Source of the DNA: Alistipes sp.
Lineage (GTDB): Bacteria; Bacteroidota; Bacteroidia; Bacteroidales; Rikenellaceae
Assembly (NCBI GenBank): GCA_020026435.1
Contig: JAHHQK010000005.1
Coordinates: 27,379 to 91,378 of the forward strand
Direction: 5' to 3'
Length of the DNA stretch: 64,000 nucleotides
The notes below the pieces were generated by a model, which ran no database searches, was not told the DNA's origin, and saw only the letters and a program-made list of their open reading frames with translations. Positions 35,443-44,721 of this stretch are shown here, one piece after another. Positions within the stretch are counted from its first letter, which is position 1. The number at the start of each line of letters is the position of its first letter. The translations under genes were made by a program, and so were the position numbers.

Positions 35443-38292
35443 TTACTCAACAGGGATATCTTCCCGATCGTCATCGGGGACAATATCCAATAGGAATTCA
35501 TTGAGATTTCGGTCGGGGCTGAGCCCGACCTTCTTTCTGAGACGGTATCGGTTGTTCTCGATGGCCCGGACGGAAAGCCCCATCAGTGCGGCGATTTCCT
35601 TGGTGCAAAGATTCATCTTGAGGCAGGCGCACAATCTGAGGTCGTTGGTCGTAAGATCCGGAAAACGATGTTTCAAAACATGGAAGTAATTGGCATGGGT
35701 TTGCTCGAATTTGATCAGAAACAAGGTCAGATCATTCTCCGAATCCATCTTCGTCGCGACATAGGTGTTCACCTTGTTGCACAGCAGAGCCGAGGTCGAA
35801 CTGCCGTATTTCCGTTGGAAGTCATTGACCATCTCCCGAAGATGGAGGATCATCTCATTCCGTCCGACCAATGTGGAACCTTGGGAGAGCAGCTCCGCAT
35901 TGCGGGCCTGAATCTCCTCCGCCAACTTACGGTTCGAGGTACGCAGGCGTACGATCTCCTTCAAACGCAGCCCCCGCAGATAGCGTCTGCGGTAGAAACG
36001 CATCACCAGCAGCCACACCAAAGCAAACACCAGAACCGACGACAACACATAGCCCAGATAGGCCCATGCCGTGAGATACCACGGCGGAAGGATCGTGAAC
36101 GGATAGCGCACCGGTTCGGACCATCGTCCGAAATCATTCCCCGCCTCCACCTCGAATACATAACTGCCGCGGGCCAGACGCTCGAAGACATGACTGCCCT
36201 CATTGCGGACCTCGGTCCATTCGTCCTCCACCCCCAGCAGTCTGTAACGGAAGACACGGCCATCCAAGGGCATGGCGTCACCGATCGTGAAACGGAACTG
36301 CAATGAATTGCGGCCAAAGGGGATCTCCTCACCCTCCGATCCGCGGGGAGAGAGCCATCGGAGGTTCTCTCCGGGCCCATAGGACTTGCAACTGACGATC
36401 CGGGGCGGACGGGGCCGTTCCTGGAGTCGGATCTCATCGGGTCTTATGATGTCAAACCCGTCATCACGGCACAACAGAAACCGGGAGGAATCCAAGCGGG
36501 CAACGTGTTCGTAACCCAGCAGCATATTGCGGCTGTCCACACCCCCGCACGGAACGAATTCGGCCGAATGTACTCCGTCGTAGAACAACTTCCAAACGAT
36601 ATTGCCGCAGATCACACCATATTCGTTTTCGGCAACGGGAAAGATCAGTTTCAGATCCTTCACATCACGGCCCGCCGAATTCAGGACCGAATCAGGCTCG
36701 ATCCGGTCCGTGAATTCATTATAACGGTAAAAACGGTCCCCACCGTAAAAGGCCACACGCCCGCCCACCTTGAAAATCTGCAACCGATAAGGCAAACCAT
36801 CGCCGTCATTCCCGCCGAAGAGCCGCGTATCCACAATACGGTCATTCGCCGCATCCAACCGACAACGGTACACTCCCTTGAGAGGATGTTCCAGCCAAAG
36901 GTTGTTCATATAATCGGACTCGACGCCATAAACGCCCTGATTGAATCCATCCAACTCGGCAAAAGTCCCCTCCGGAGTCTGTTTGCGAAGCCGATAATAC
37001 GAAGCATAGAAAATCAACGACCGATCCTTCAGTCTCACCTCCTTCAGATGATACCCACCCATATTCGTCACCTGCCGCAGACTCATGTCGCGGTTCACCT
37101 CATAGAGTCCCGAATTATGGCAGATGTAGAGCCTGTCCCGGATCTTGCCGAACGACCACGTCTGCCCCTTCAATCCATTCAGAAAATCGAAATCCCGAAG
37201 CGTGTAGTCTCCCTCCAACTTCGAGCAGGCAATATGGAAGACACCTTGATTCGTCGCCAGGAACAACCTCCCGTTCCACACACAGGCATCGTAGACCGAG
37301 CCTATGTCCCATTTGAACGAATGGTGGAAGTCCACCCCGTCACTATACGACAGATAGGCCAATCCCTGATCCAAAGCAACGCAGACATTGTCGAACGAGT
37401 CTTCATACAGGGCCAGCACACTATTGTTGTGCAGTTTGTTTCGGGTGGAAATAACCCTCAGTATATTTCCTTCGAGATCCGTCTCATAGATTCCGCCGAG
37501 AATCGTTCCGAATACATAGGTGTTACGCGAGGTGAGTATTCCGCAGTTAAGTTCCTTGTCGATCATCCTGCGGGACAAAGACTCCTTCCAGGGGCTGAAC
37601 GTGTGGCCGTCATACTTCCAAAGACCTTTGGTTCCCGTGCCGATGATGCACTCGCCCTCCTTTTCCGTCGGCAGGGCAACCCGCACGGTCGTATGGTTGA
37701 ACAAGCCTCTGCTCTGCTCGATACGGTGAAAGGCGTTGTTCTCAAAACGGTACAGATCACCCGACATCTCCTGGGCCCAGAACTCATCCCCGACCTTGAT
37801 CAGAAAAAGAATCGTGAGGTTGGAGTCAATCTGACGAGTACGGTGGAAATCATAGAAATACAACGATGAAAAGGACTGGAACAACACCCCTCCGGGGACT
37901 TGATAGATCCGCCAGAAATCATTGTCCGAGAGTTTGGACCGATCCTTGGAACTGATCAGCGACGTATAGACCAACTCCCCCGAAATGTCGCGATCCCAGC
38001 GGCCGAAATCCTCGAATCCTCCGGTGAAGACCACTTCGTGGGAATAGGCCTCGACCGATCGGACATAAGAACCGGTAGAGATGGGATGCAGCTTCCACGA
38101 CAACCCGTCGAATTCCAAAAGCCCCTGGTCATTACCCACATAGTAGGTTCCCTGGTCATCCTCATCGATACACCAGTTCTTGTTGGCACCCCGGTAATCC
38201 TTGGGAACGACATTGAAGACCCGCGGGTTCCACGCGTATATCTGCACGGGCAGGAGCAGCAGACAAAGCCCGAGGAATAAACGATTTTTCAT
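35443..38292 (-). CDS. Transmembrane LuxR-type regulator with beta-propeller sensor
   Basis: 949 residues. Signal peptide (1-20), then about 650 residues of periplasmic propeller repeats (two-component-regulator propeller type), a Y_Y_Y domain (FRYRLLGVEDEWTEVRNEGS near 690), one membrane helix (about 738-763), a cytoplasmic coiled coil (RTSNRKLAEEIQARNAELL) and a C-terminal LuxR-type helix-turn-helix (TKEIAALMGLSVRAIENNRY, last 60 residues). There is no histidine kinase or receiver domain, so it is a one-component membrane sensor-regulator in which the periplasmic signal must reach the DNA-binding domain directly. It most likely senses a breakdown product of the locus glycan and activates susC. 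Start 38292 places a signal peptide at the N-terminus; upstream ATGs add an untypical extension. Confidence 0.88.
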   Translation of the reverse strand: MKNRLFLGLCLLLLPVQIYAWNPRVFNVVPKDYRGANKNWCIDEDDQGTYYVGNDQGLLEFDGLSWKLHPISTGSYVRSVEAYSHEVVFTGGFEDFGRWDRDISGELVYTSLISSKDRSKLSDNDFWRIYQVPGGVLFQSFSSLYFYDFHRTRQIDSNLTILFLIKVGDEFWAQEMSGDLYRFENNAFHRIEQSRGLFNHTTVRVALPTEKEGECIIGTGTKGLWKYDGHTFSPWKESLSRRMIDKELNCGILTSRNTYVFGTILGGIYETDLEGNILRVISTRNKLHNNSVLALYEDSFDNVCVALDQGLAYLSYSDGVDFHHSFKWDIGSVYDACVWNGRLFLATNQGVFHIACSKLEGDYTLRDFDFLNGLKGQTWSFGKIRDRLYICHNSGLYEVNRDMSLRQVTNMGGYHLKEVRLKDRSLIFYASYYRLRKQTPEGTFAELDGFNQGVYGVESDYMNNLWLEHPLKGVYRCRLDAANDRIVDTRLFGGNDGDGLPYRLQIFKVGGRVAFYGGDRFYRYNEFTDRIEPDSVLNSAGRDVKDLKLIFPVAENEYGVICGNIVWKLFYDGVHSAEFVPCGGVDSRNMLLGYEHVARLDSSRFLLCRDDGFDIIRPDEIRLQERPRPPRIVSCKSYGPGENLRWLSPRGSEGEEIPFGRNSLQFRFTIGDAMPLDGRVFRYRLLGVEDEWTEVRNEGSHVFERLARGSYVFEVEAGNDFGRWSEPVRYPFTILPPWYLTAWAYLGYVLSSVLVFALVWLLVMRFYRRRYLRGLRLKEIVRLRTSNRKLAEEIQARNAELLSQGSTLVGRNEMILHLREMVNDFQRKYGSSTSALLCNKVNTYVATKMDSENDLTLFLIKFEQTHANYFHVLKHRFPDLTTNDLRLCACLKMNLCTKEIAALMGLSVRAIENNRYRLRKKVGLSPDRNLNEFLLDIVPDDDREDIPVE

Positions 38293-38382
38293 AATGTCCG
38301 ATTTTACGATCATGTAAAAATAATATATCTTTTTCATTTTAAAAATTTTCAAAATAAAAAATCATTCAAGCCCATTATTCAT

Positions 38383-38390
38383 TACCTTTG
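38383..38390 (+). promoter_or_regulatory. -7 element before the first serine hydrolase
   Basis: TACCTTTG with no clear -33 partner. An in-frame ATG (38395) follows after only four bases; the preferred start is 38422. Confidence 0.5.
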
Positions 38391-38421
38391 TCTTATGACT
38401 CTAACCCTAAAATCTAAAATC

Positions 38422-39942
38422 ATGATCAAAAGAACCGTAACCTCCATCCTCGGTCTTATTATCCTGCTCACGCATCCCCTCACCCTGTCTGCCCAGATCG
38501 ACGACCTTCCCCGAGCGACCCCCGAACAGGAAGGTGTATCGTCCGAAAAGATCGACCGTATGATCCGGTCTCTGATGAGCCTGGACAAAACCGAAATCCA
38601 CAGCGTCATGATCGCCCGCCACGGGAAAATCATCGCCGAGGTTTTCCCCACCCCCTTCCGCCCCGAATACAAACACACGCTCTACTCCTGTTCCAAGACC
38701 TTTACGGCCGCCGCCATCGGCAAGGCCATCGAGGAAAACAGACTCCGGTTGGAGGACCGTGCAGCGTGTTTCTTTCCCGAGAAACTTCCCGAACGGATCT
38801 CCGACGACCTGGCCCGGATCACCGTCCGTGACCTGCTGACCATGCAGGCAGGCATCACTCCAGACTGGGAGATGAGAAACATCTGCGACAACTGGCTGGA
38901 AAGCTACTTCGCAAAACCGGTCACCGGACCGGGATCGAAGTTCCAATATGATTCGATCTGCAGTTATGTCCTTTCGGCCATCATCCAGCGGGTAACGGGC
39001 ATGACGACGCTGGAATATCTCAACGACCGTCTGTTCCGACACATGAACATCACGGATGTAGCCTGGGAGCAAAGCCCCGAAGGCATCACCACGGGAGGCT
39101 GGGGCTTGCATATCCAAAGCGAAAGCATGGTAAAATTCGGATTGCTCCTGCTGAACAAGGGACTCTGGCAGGGCAAACGCCTTCTTAGCCGAGAATGGGT
39201 CGAGCAGATGATGGCTCCTCAGGCCGACACCGGAGGTGAGGGCTACGGCTACCAGATGTGGATGTGCCACCAGCATCCGGGAGCAGTCCGGGCCGACGGA
39301 GCTTTCGGACAGTACATTCTGATCATCCCGTCCCACGACATGGTCGTCGTGCTGACCGAAGCCACACTCATCGACGGCAACAACCAGCGGGATCTTATTT
39401 TCGACCTGCTCGCCTCCATCCCCTCCGAGCCGCAATCCTTAAAGAAGGCCAACCGCCCCATCTCCAGGGAATACTCCCTGCCCTGCATCTCGGGCAAACG
39501 CAGCGGGAAATTGCTCCGCAACCTTCGGAACCGAAGTTTCAGCCTGCAGAACAACAAGTTCGGATGGAATGAGGTATCCTTCTCCCCCGGAGAATCGGCC
39601 CTGCAAATGAACATCACGACCCGGACCGGGGAGACCTTCACCATCGGCTTCGGATATCGGAAGTGGATCGAAACCGCCCATGAGGCCTACCCACCCTATT
39701 CGGTATCGGCCCGGAACCGATTCGACGGGATCGAGAAGAAATCCATCGTTGGCGGATCATACGCTTGCCCCACCGACGACACACTCAGGCTCAAGGCACA
39801 CTGGATCAACTGGATATCGTCGTTAGACATACTCATCCGAGCAGAAGGGGACTCGCTATGCCTGGACATCACCGAAAACTACTCCTCCGAACCGCCCGTC
39901 ACCATCGAAGGACATCGGACCGACATTCCCCTCGCCCAATAA
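38422..39942 (+). CDS. Secreted serine hydrolase, class C beta-lactamase fold
   Basis: 506 residues. Signal peptide ending LTLSAQ (about residue 25). The beta-lactamase/esterase domain has the SxxK motif SCSK (Ser89, Lys92), a YxS in place of YxN (QYDSICSYVLSAI), GGWGLHIQSESMVKFGLLLL and GYGYQMW. This is the esterase-like group near 6-aminohexanoate-dimer hydrolase, not a true beta-lactamase. The last 150 residues form an extra beta-rich domain that the paralogue at 43135 lacks. It is divergent from the glucan regulator, so it may cleave an acyl decoration; that link is speculative. Start 38422 gives the better signal peptide. Confidence 0.82.
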   Translation: MIKRTVTSILGLIILLTHPLTLSAQIDDLPRATPEQEGVSSEKIDRMIRSLMSLDKTEIHSVMIARHGKIIAEVFPTPFRPEYKHTLYSCSKTFTAAAIGKAIEENRLRLEDRAACFFPEKLPERISDDLARITVRDLLTMQAGITPDWEMRNICDNWLESYFAKPVTGPGSKFQYDSICSYVLSAIIQRVTGMTTLEYLNDRLFRHMNITDVAWEQSPEGITTGGWGLHIQSESMVKFGLLLLNKGLWQGKRLLSREWVEQMMAPQADTGGEGYGYQMWMCHQHPGAVRADGAFGQYILIIPSHDMVVVLTEATLIDGNNQRDLIFDLLASIPSEPQSLKKANRPISREYSLPCISGKRSGKLLRNLRNRSFSLQNNKFGWNEVSFSPGESALQMNITTRTGETFTIGFGYRKWIETAHEAYPPYSVSARNRFDGIEKKSIVGGSYACPTDDTLRLKAHWINWISSLDILIRAEGDSLCLDITENYSSEPPVTIEGHRTDIPLAQ

Positions 39943-40031
39943 ATCCGGACCGACGCGCTACATACCCACCTTTCTCAAACTACCCGACACGAAGGAATCC
40001 GTTGCGAAGAAAATGTCCGACCGGAGTGAGA

Positions 40032-40073
40032 AAAGGGCCCGCTTTCAGACTTTTTTCCGACAGCGGGCTCTTT
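40032..40073 (+). terminator. Terminator after the first serine hydrolase
   Basis: A 12-bp stem (AAAGGGCCCGCT / AGCGGGCTCTTT, one wobble) with an 18-nt loop. A T6 run lies inside the loop and a short TTTAT follows. Confidence 0.7.
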
Positions 40074-40076
40074 ATA

Positions 40077-40107
40077 TTGGATATTCCCAAAATTATTCCT
40101 ACTTTTG
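40077..40107 (+). promoter_or_regulatory. Promoter of the two-domain lipoprotein gene
   Basis: TTG at 40077-40079, 20 nt, TACTTTTG at 40100-40107. The leader is about 77 nt. Confidence 0.65.
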
Positions 40108-40187
40108 AATCGCACAAAAGGACGAACGTTCAAACAAAACGCTCTCCTTTTTGTGTTTTTTGATCATTCATCTAAAAATCAAATTTC

Positions 40188-41213
40188 ATGAAAAAGACCA
40201 AACTTTGGATGTTTCTGACAGCCCTTGCACTCCTCGTGATTCCATCAGCGTGCAGTGACGACAACGACAACCCCACCCCCGCTCCGGCACCCATTCCCGT
40301 CACGGAGGGCGTGCGTCCCGAGGCTTACTACAAGGGTGAGGTTTACACCGCCGAAGCGGGTTCGTATTGGATCAACTTCATCATCGCCGCCACGGCCGAC
40401 GATGTAGAACAAGTGCTCTGCATCGACTTCAACAGCCAGCTGGCCCCCGATCCCGATTTCGCACAACCCGAATTGGGCACCTATAAATTCGACACCGAAG
40501 GCTCTCATCCCCTCTTCACCTTCAACGGCGAGGGCGACTCCTACGTGGCCCGCATCATCGATGCTGAGACCGACAACATCGAATATATCGCCATCACGGG
40601 CGGCACGATGGAGCTTATCCGGGAAGACAACGGCTATACGACCGTAGAGTGCAAGTTCACCCTCGAAAACGGCAAGGACTACACCTTCACCTACACCGGT
40701 CCGCTGACCTTCTTCAACCGCACGGAGCAGGGCAACATGAGCAACCTCACGGAGGACATCGAGATCAAGGATCTGAGCCAGGGCTTCGGCATCTACTACG
40801 GCGACATCTTCGAGACCGGCAGTGACATGTGGAACCTGATCCTGGGCGACGACCAATACGACATCGAGCAGCTCTACGGCACGGGCAACGCCCTTCAGAT
40901 GGCCATCAACGTCACAAACGGAGCCGCCGACTACATCCCCGACGGCACCTATACGGTCCTCGACTTCAATACGGCCGAGACGCTTCCCGCCGGCACGATG
41001 CTCAGCGGAGTCTACAGCCCGACATACGGAGGATATTGGGGCTGCTGGTTCTACAACCCCACGCGACAGCTGGAGTCGGCCCTTCAGGAGGGCACCCTCA
41101 AGGTGAGCCGCGAAGGCGAGGTCTACACCTTCGACATAGATCTCAGCGACAAGGCCGGACGCCATGTCAAGGCTCTCTTCACGGGCAAGATCACCCGTTT
41201 CGAGAATATCTAA
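40188..41213 (+). CDS. Surface lipoprotein with duplicated domain
   Basis: 341 residues. Lipobox PSAC followed by SDDNDN (Cys22), the acidic pattern that directs Bacteroidetes lipoproteins to the cell surface, then a Pro-rich linker. Two related beta-rich domains follow: about 46-185 (YKGEVYTAEAGSYWINFIIA ... GTYKFD ... YTFTYTGPL) and about 195-341 (YYGDIFETGSDMWNLILG ... DGTYTVLDF ... HVKALFTGKI). Each runs strand-acidic loop-GTY-strand, suggesting an internal duplication. No known family is recognised. It is monocistronic with its own promoter. Confidence 0.75.
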   Translation: MKKTKLWMFLTALALLVIPSACSDDNDNPTPAPAPIPVTEGVRPEAYYKGEVYTAEAGSYWINFIIAATADDVEQVLCIDFNSQLAPDPDFAQPELGTYKFDTEGSHPLFTFNGEGDSYVARIIDAETDNIEYIAITGGTMELIREDNGYTTVECKFTLENGKDYTFTYTGPLTFFNRTEQGNMSNLTEDIEIKDLSQGFGIYYGDIFETGSDMWNLILGDDQYDIEQLYGTGNALQMAINVTNGAADYIPDGTYTVLDFNTAETLPAGTMLSGVYSPTYGGYWGCWFYNPTRQLESALQEGTLKVSREGEVYTFDIDLSDKAGRHVKALFTGKITRFENI

Positions 41214-41245
41214 AACCAGGGGATAGCCAACTCCCGATTTCCAAA

Positions 41246-41276
41246 CAGGCTGCATCCGTATATGGGATGCAGCCTG
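41246..41276 (+). terminator. Hairpin after the two-domain lipoprotein
   Basis: A 12-bp stem (CAGGCTGCATCC / GGATGCAGCCTG) without a strong T tract. Termination may be weak and allow read-through to the protease. Confidence 0.55.
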
Positions 41277-41355
41277 ATTCGTATTACAGGAATTTTCAAA
41301 GTTCCCGCGTTGTCAAAATTCAAATACACGACCAACCCCACCAAACACAACCGAC

Positions 41356-42897
41356 ATGAAACACTTTCTACTGTTGATGTGGTCACTGCTTATCGGCCTA
41401 AGCCCGGTATTGGCCCAACAAATCACTCTTCTGGATCTCGATATCCATATTCTGAAAGGAGAAGGAAAGGGAACCGACGCCAAAATCGTAAGGCTCGACC
41501 ACAATCAAATCCCCAATGGAGCCTCTGAGAACATATTGCTGGACGAATACTACATACACCTTCGTCCCTCTTCGGGCAAGGAGGAATACATACTCCTCTC
41601 CAACCGTATCAAAGAAGCCTACCGATTTGACTATAAAACCGTCCAGGACTTTTGGGATGCTGCCGTAATCCGGAACGTTCTGGTGCCGCTGATGAAATCG
41701 GGAATACAACTCGATCTGCGCCAAGAAATGGAGGACGATGCCTGCGAATACCTGCAAAAGATCAGATCCTGCGATCTGGAATTCAACGATCCCTACCTGG
41801 AAAGCTACCTGTACGGCCTGATCCTCAAGATCGCCCCTCAACGTTTGCTCGATGCCCGCCCCTACGATATAAACCTACTCCTGGTCCAGGATCCCACGAT
41901 GAACGCCTGTAGCTTTCCCAACGGTACGATCGTCATCAATACGGGATTGCTGGCCGGTCTGCACTCTGAGGATGAACTGGTGGCTGTCCTGGCCCACGAG
42001 ATCGCTCACTATGTTCTGGACCACAGCATTCAGAACATCAACAAGATGATCAAACGCCAGGAACGGGCCGAATTTTGGGCCGGCCTGCTCATGGGTGCAA
42101 CTGCCGCCGCCGAGGTAGCCGTGGCCGCCAACAACGAATACTACATTCCCGGAGGAGCCACCATCGGCATGGCGGCTCTGAGCGCGGCGATCGGATCGCA
42201 AGTCGTGGAGCGGTTGGGCATGAAATACAACCACGACCAGGAAAACGAAGCAGACCGATATGCCATCAAAATCCTCGAACTGCTGGACTACAACACCAAT
42301 GCCCTCTCCACGGCCTTGAACCGAATCCGCGAACAGGACCACATCGAGCGCAACCAACGCGGGTACTTCGCATCATATACCCATCCGGCTCTGAACGAGC
42401 GAATTTTCAAAAACGGAACCCCGCAATACGATCTGCACGATCTCGCCTATGAGCGTATGGTTTCATTGGCTGTTTCAAATTCCGCACAACAAAAATACAA
42501 TCGTCTGCACCGTTTCCGCCAATGTATGACGCTACTGAATCAAAACATCGAAAACGGAGTGGCCACAGCCGACGACTATCTGCTGAAAGCAGCCTGTATG
42601 CTCAGGCTCGAAGACAGCCCCGAATCGAATTCCGAGGCTCTGGCTCTGATGGGGAAAGCCCGGGAGCTTGATCCCGGGAACATCAACCTCCACAAACAGG
42701 AGGGTATTGTCCACCTTCGTCTGAAACATACCGACGCTGCCGTAGCTTCGTTGCAGGCCTACCTCGGCGAGTTGGAAACTGTGAAAGCCCGTCTTTCGCA
42801 GAATTCGGACAAAACATACCTGCTCATCTCGCAAGAATACAAGCAGACACAAAATATGCTTCGCAAGCTCGACGTACTGCACCGCACATCTGAATAA
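41356..42897 (+). CDS. M48-family metalloprotease with helical tail
   Basis: 513 residues. Signal peptide ending SPVLAQ (residue 20). The zinc site is AHEIAHYVLDH (His214, Glu215, His218), with the third ligand region NHDQENEADRYAI about 75 residues later. A hydrophobic Ala/Gly-rich segment lies between them. The last 150 residues are helical and look like tetratricopeptide repeats (LALMGKARELDPGNINLHKQ). The arrangement resembles the periplasmic BepA/YfgC proteases that maintain outer-membrane proteins. The periplasmic location is inferred from the signal peptide. Confidence 0.9.
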   Translation: MKHFLLLMWSLLIGLSPVLAQQITLLDLDIHILKGEGKGTDAKIVRLDHNQIPNGASENILLDEYYIHLRPSSGKEEYILLSNRIKEAYRFDYKTVQDFWDAAVIRNVLVPLMKSGIQLDLRQEMEDDACEYLQKIRSCDLEFNDPYLESYLYGLILKIAPQRLLDARPYDINLLLVQDPTMNACSFPNGTIVINTGLLAGLHSEDELVAVLAHEIAHYVLDHSIQNINKMIKRQERAEFWAGLLMGATAAAEVAVAANNEYYIPGGATIGMAALSAAIGSQVVERLGMKYNHDQENEADRYAIKILELLDYNTNALSTALNRIREQDHIERNQRGYFASYTHPALNERIFKNGTPQYDLHDLAYERMVSLAVSNSAQQKYNRLHRFRQCMTLLNQNIENGVATADDYLLKAACMLRLEDSPESNSEALALMGKARELDPGNINLHKQEGIVHLRLKHTDAAVASLQAYLGELETVKARLSQNSDKTYLLISQEYKQTQNMLRKLDVLHRTSE

Positions 42898-42960
42898 CAG
42901 TTTCAATCCCGTTTCACACAGAGAGTTTCTCCACCTTCTTCCGAGACTGACAATCACCAA

Positions 42961-42999
42961 ACAACCAGGCTGCTCTTTTTACAAGAGCAGCCTGGTTGT
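42961..42999 (+). terminator. Hairpin after the M48 protease
   Basis: A perfect 17-bp stem (core ACCAGGCTGCTCTT / AAGAGCAGCCTGGT) with a 5-nt loop. It has no T tract on either side, so it may stabilise the mRNA end and not terminate. Confidence 0.6.
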
Positions 43000-43134
43000 C
43001 ATACATTAGGAATAATTCTCCGTTCGATCAACTTCAGACGAGAAAAACCATTAGCAAGGTCAGCCGACATCACCCCAAGGTCCTTCTTTTTAGAGTCCGG
43101 GGACAGTTCAGATTATCAGTCCAACAAATCAGTT

Positions 43135-44247
43135 CTACAATTCCGGCAGGATATAATCCCATATAAGATTTATTTCCAATGGCATATCATCAATATTCGC
43201 CGTTGTGACAACCACCGCTTTTTTCTCGGGAATCACAATGATAAATTGACCTCTCATGCCGTCGGCACGATACGTATTGTGACACCCCCGCCACATCTGA
43301 AAGCCATATCCCTTAAGCCAGTTATCTCGCTCGAATTTTTCCCGTTCGCGTTTTTTCTGTTCGGGAGTTTCGGCACGGGAGATAACCTTCTTATAGTCGT
43401 AATCTCCGGGAATAGAACTGACCCGGCGGCCCGAAGCTTTGCGAATCCAGTCCGAAGAGATAATCCGATGACCGTTGAATAAACCTTCATTCAGAAACAG
43501 AACTCCCATTTTAGCCATATCTTCGGTTTTGAGATAAAGTCCCCAACCGCCTTTATTGATTCCCTGGGGACTCTCTCCCCAATAAGGTTTTTCGATACCC
43601 AGTGGAGTGAAAAGACGTGGCGTCAGATAATCCACGATCTTTTCTCCGGTGACTTTCTGCATAATAGCCGAAAGGACATACGTACCCAATGTATTGTACA
43701 GGAAATAAGTTCCGGGCTTAGCCTTGACCGGAGTATCCATAAAGGCCTCGATCCAATTGACATCATGAGCGGGAATACTGTCCAAACCTATCGTATATGT
43801 GGGATCGGAGGTATGCCCCGTGGTCATGGTCAACAGATCCCGAATCGTCATCCGACGCAGATTCCGGCTCACCGTATCGGGTAACTGCTCCGGGAAGAAA
43901 TCGATCACCTTATCCTTCAAACTCAGCTTATGCTCCTCAACGGCAAATCCCACTGCCGTAGCCGTAAAGGTCTTGCTCACAGACCACATGACATGGGAGC
44001 GATTGGGTGCCCCCTCGCCTCGATAATGCTCCGCGACGACCTTGCCGTCTTGAACGATCATCAGACTATGCAAATCGAGATTTTTCCGGGTAACGGCATT
44101 CAAAAAATTCCCGACTCCCGTTTTGAGCTTCTCAGAAGCTTGTGCACGGGGTAGGGAATTATTGTCCGTACCGGCAGACACCACCCCGGGAATAAATAAG
44201 AAGAGCACCCCAAAAGTCAGCAAGCGTAAAATCTTAATACTATTCAT
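43135..44247 (-). CDS. Secreted serine hydrolase, class C beta-lactamase fold (second copy)
   Basis: 370 residues, signal peptide ending VVSAG (about residue 25). The SxxK motif is SVSK at Ser89/Lys92, the same positions as in the protein at 38422, and the tyrosine motif is YNTLGTYVLSAIM. Shared blocks such as GGWGLYLKTEDMAKMGVLFL and KGYGFQMW show the two are paralogues, but this one has the standard YxN and no extra C-terminal domain. An insert rich in Lys/Glu (PEQKKREREKFERDN) precedes the last block. Substrate unknown. Confidence 0.85.
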   Translation of the reverse strand: MNSIKILRLLTFGVLFLFIPGVVSAGTDNNSLPRAQASEKLKTGVGNFLNAVTRKNLDLHSLMIVQDGKVVAEHYRGEGAPNRSHVMWSVSKTFTATAVGFAVEEHKLSLKDKVIDFFPEQLPDTVSRNLRRMTIRDLLTMTTGHTSDPTYTIGLDSIPAHDVNWIEAFMDTPVKAKPGTYFLYNTLGTYVLSAIMQKVTGEKIVDYLTPRLFTPLGIEKPYWGESPQGINKGGWGLYLKTEDMAKMGVLFLNEGLFNGHRIISSDWIRKASGRRVSSIPGDYDYKKVISRAETPEQKKREREKFERDNWLKGYGFQMWRGCHNTYRADGMRGQFIIVIPEKKAVVVTTANIDDMPLEINLIWDYILPEL

Positions 44248-44327
44248 AATCTTTTATATTTGACTAAAATTTATAATCCATCACTCTTTCAATATTATTT
44301 TCACATCCAACAATCATGAAGAGTTAA

Positions 44328-44359
44328 CAAATTTAAGACATTATTACGCGAACTCCAAA
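44328..44359 (-). promoter_or_regulatory. Promoter of the second serine hydrolase
   Basis: On the minus strand TTTG (44359-44356), 20 nt, TAAATTTG (44335-44328). It is near consensus; leader about 75 nt. Confidence 0.75.
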
Positions 44360-44665
44360 TATCCTTCCTGAAAAATTATTACTACAAACCCAGATCTCAT
44401 TAAAAATATTTAATATGCCGCTTTTACATTAAGTTTTTCTTCAAACAATACCTATTCTCAACAAACCCTTATTCCGCCTACCGATTCCGGATAAAATAGG
44501 AGATTCACTGCCTTCGGCCGAGGAATTCGATCTGCCCCAATGACACTCAAAATTGCAATGCGGCAAGAAAGGCGCAAGGAAAAAACTCGCAATACCGAAG
44601 AAGGCAAGAGAAAAACGTGTGGTCCGTAAAAGCGGAGGAAAAACAGAGAAGGAAATGGGAATACA
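44360..44665. other. Spacer, no gene recognised
   Basis: An AT-rich half upstream of the serine hydrolase promoter is followed by a purine-rich half before the fimbrillin terminator. Frames on the minus strand give Phe/Leu-rich translations without family resemblance. Confidence 0.45.
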
Positions 44666-44700
44666 CAAAAAAAGAGGTTCGCCCCGAAGGGTGAACCTCT
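44666..44700 (-). terminator. Terminator of the fimbrillin gene
   Basis: A 12-bp stem (AGAGGTTCGCCC / GGGTGAACCTCT, one wobble) with A7 on the left that reads as T7 on the minus strand. Confidence 0.88.
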
Positions 44701-44721
44701 GAAAAACAAGTGTCGGTCGGA

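Noticed and set aside
38422..44247. Serine hydrolases as antibiotic-resistance beta-lactamases
   Set aside because: The SxxK/Y motifs and surrounding blocks match the esterase/6-aminohexanoate-dimer-hydrolase group, and the KTG triad of true class C enzymes is not evident.
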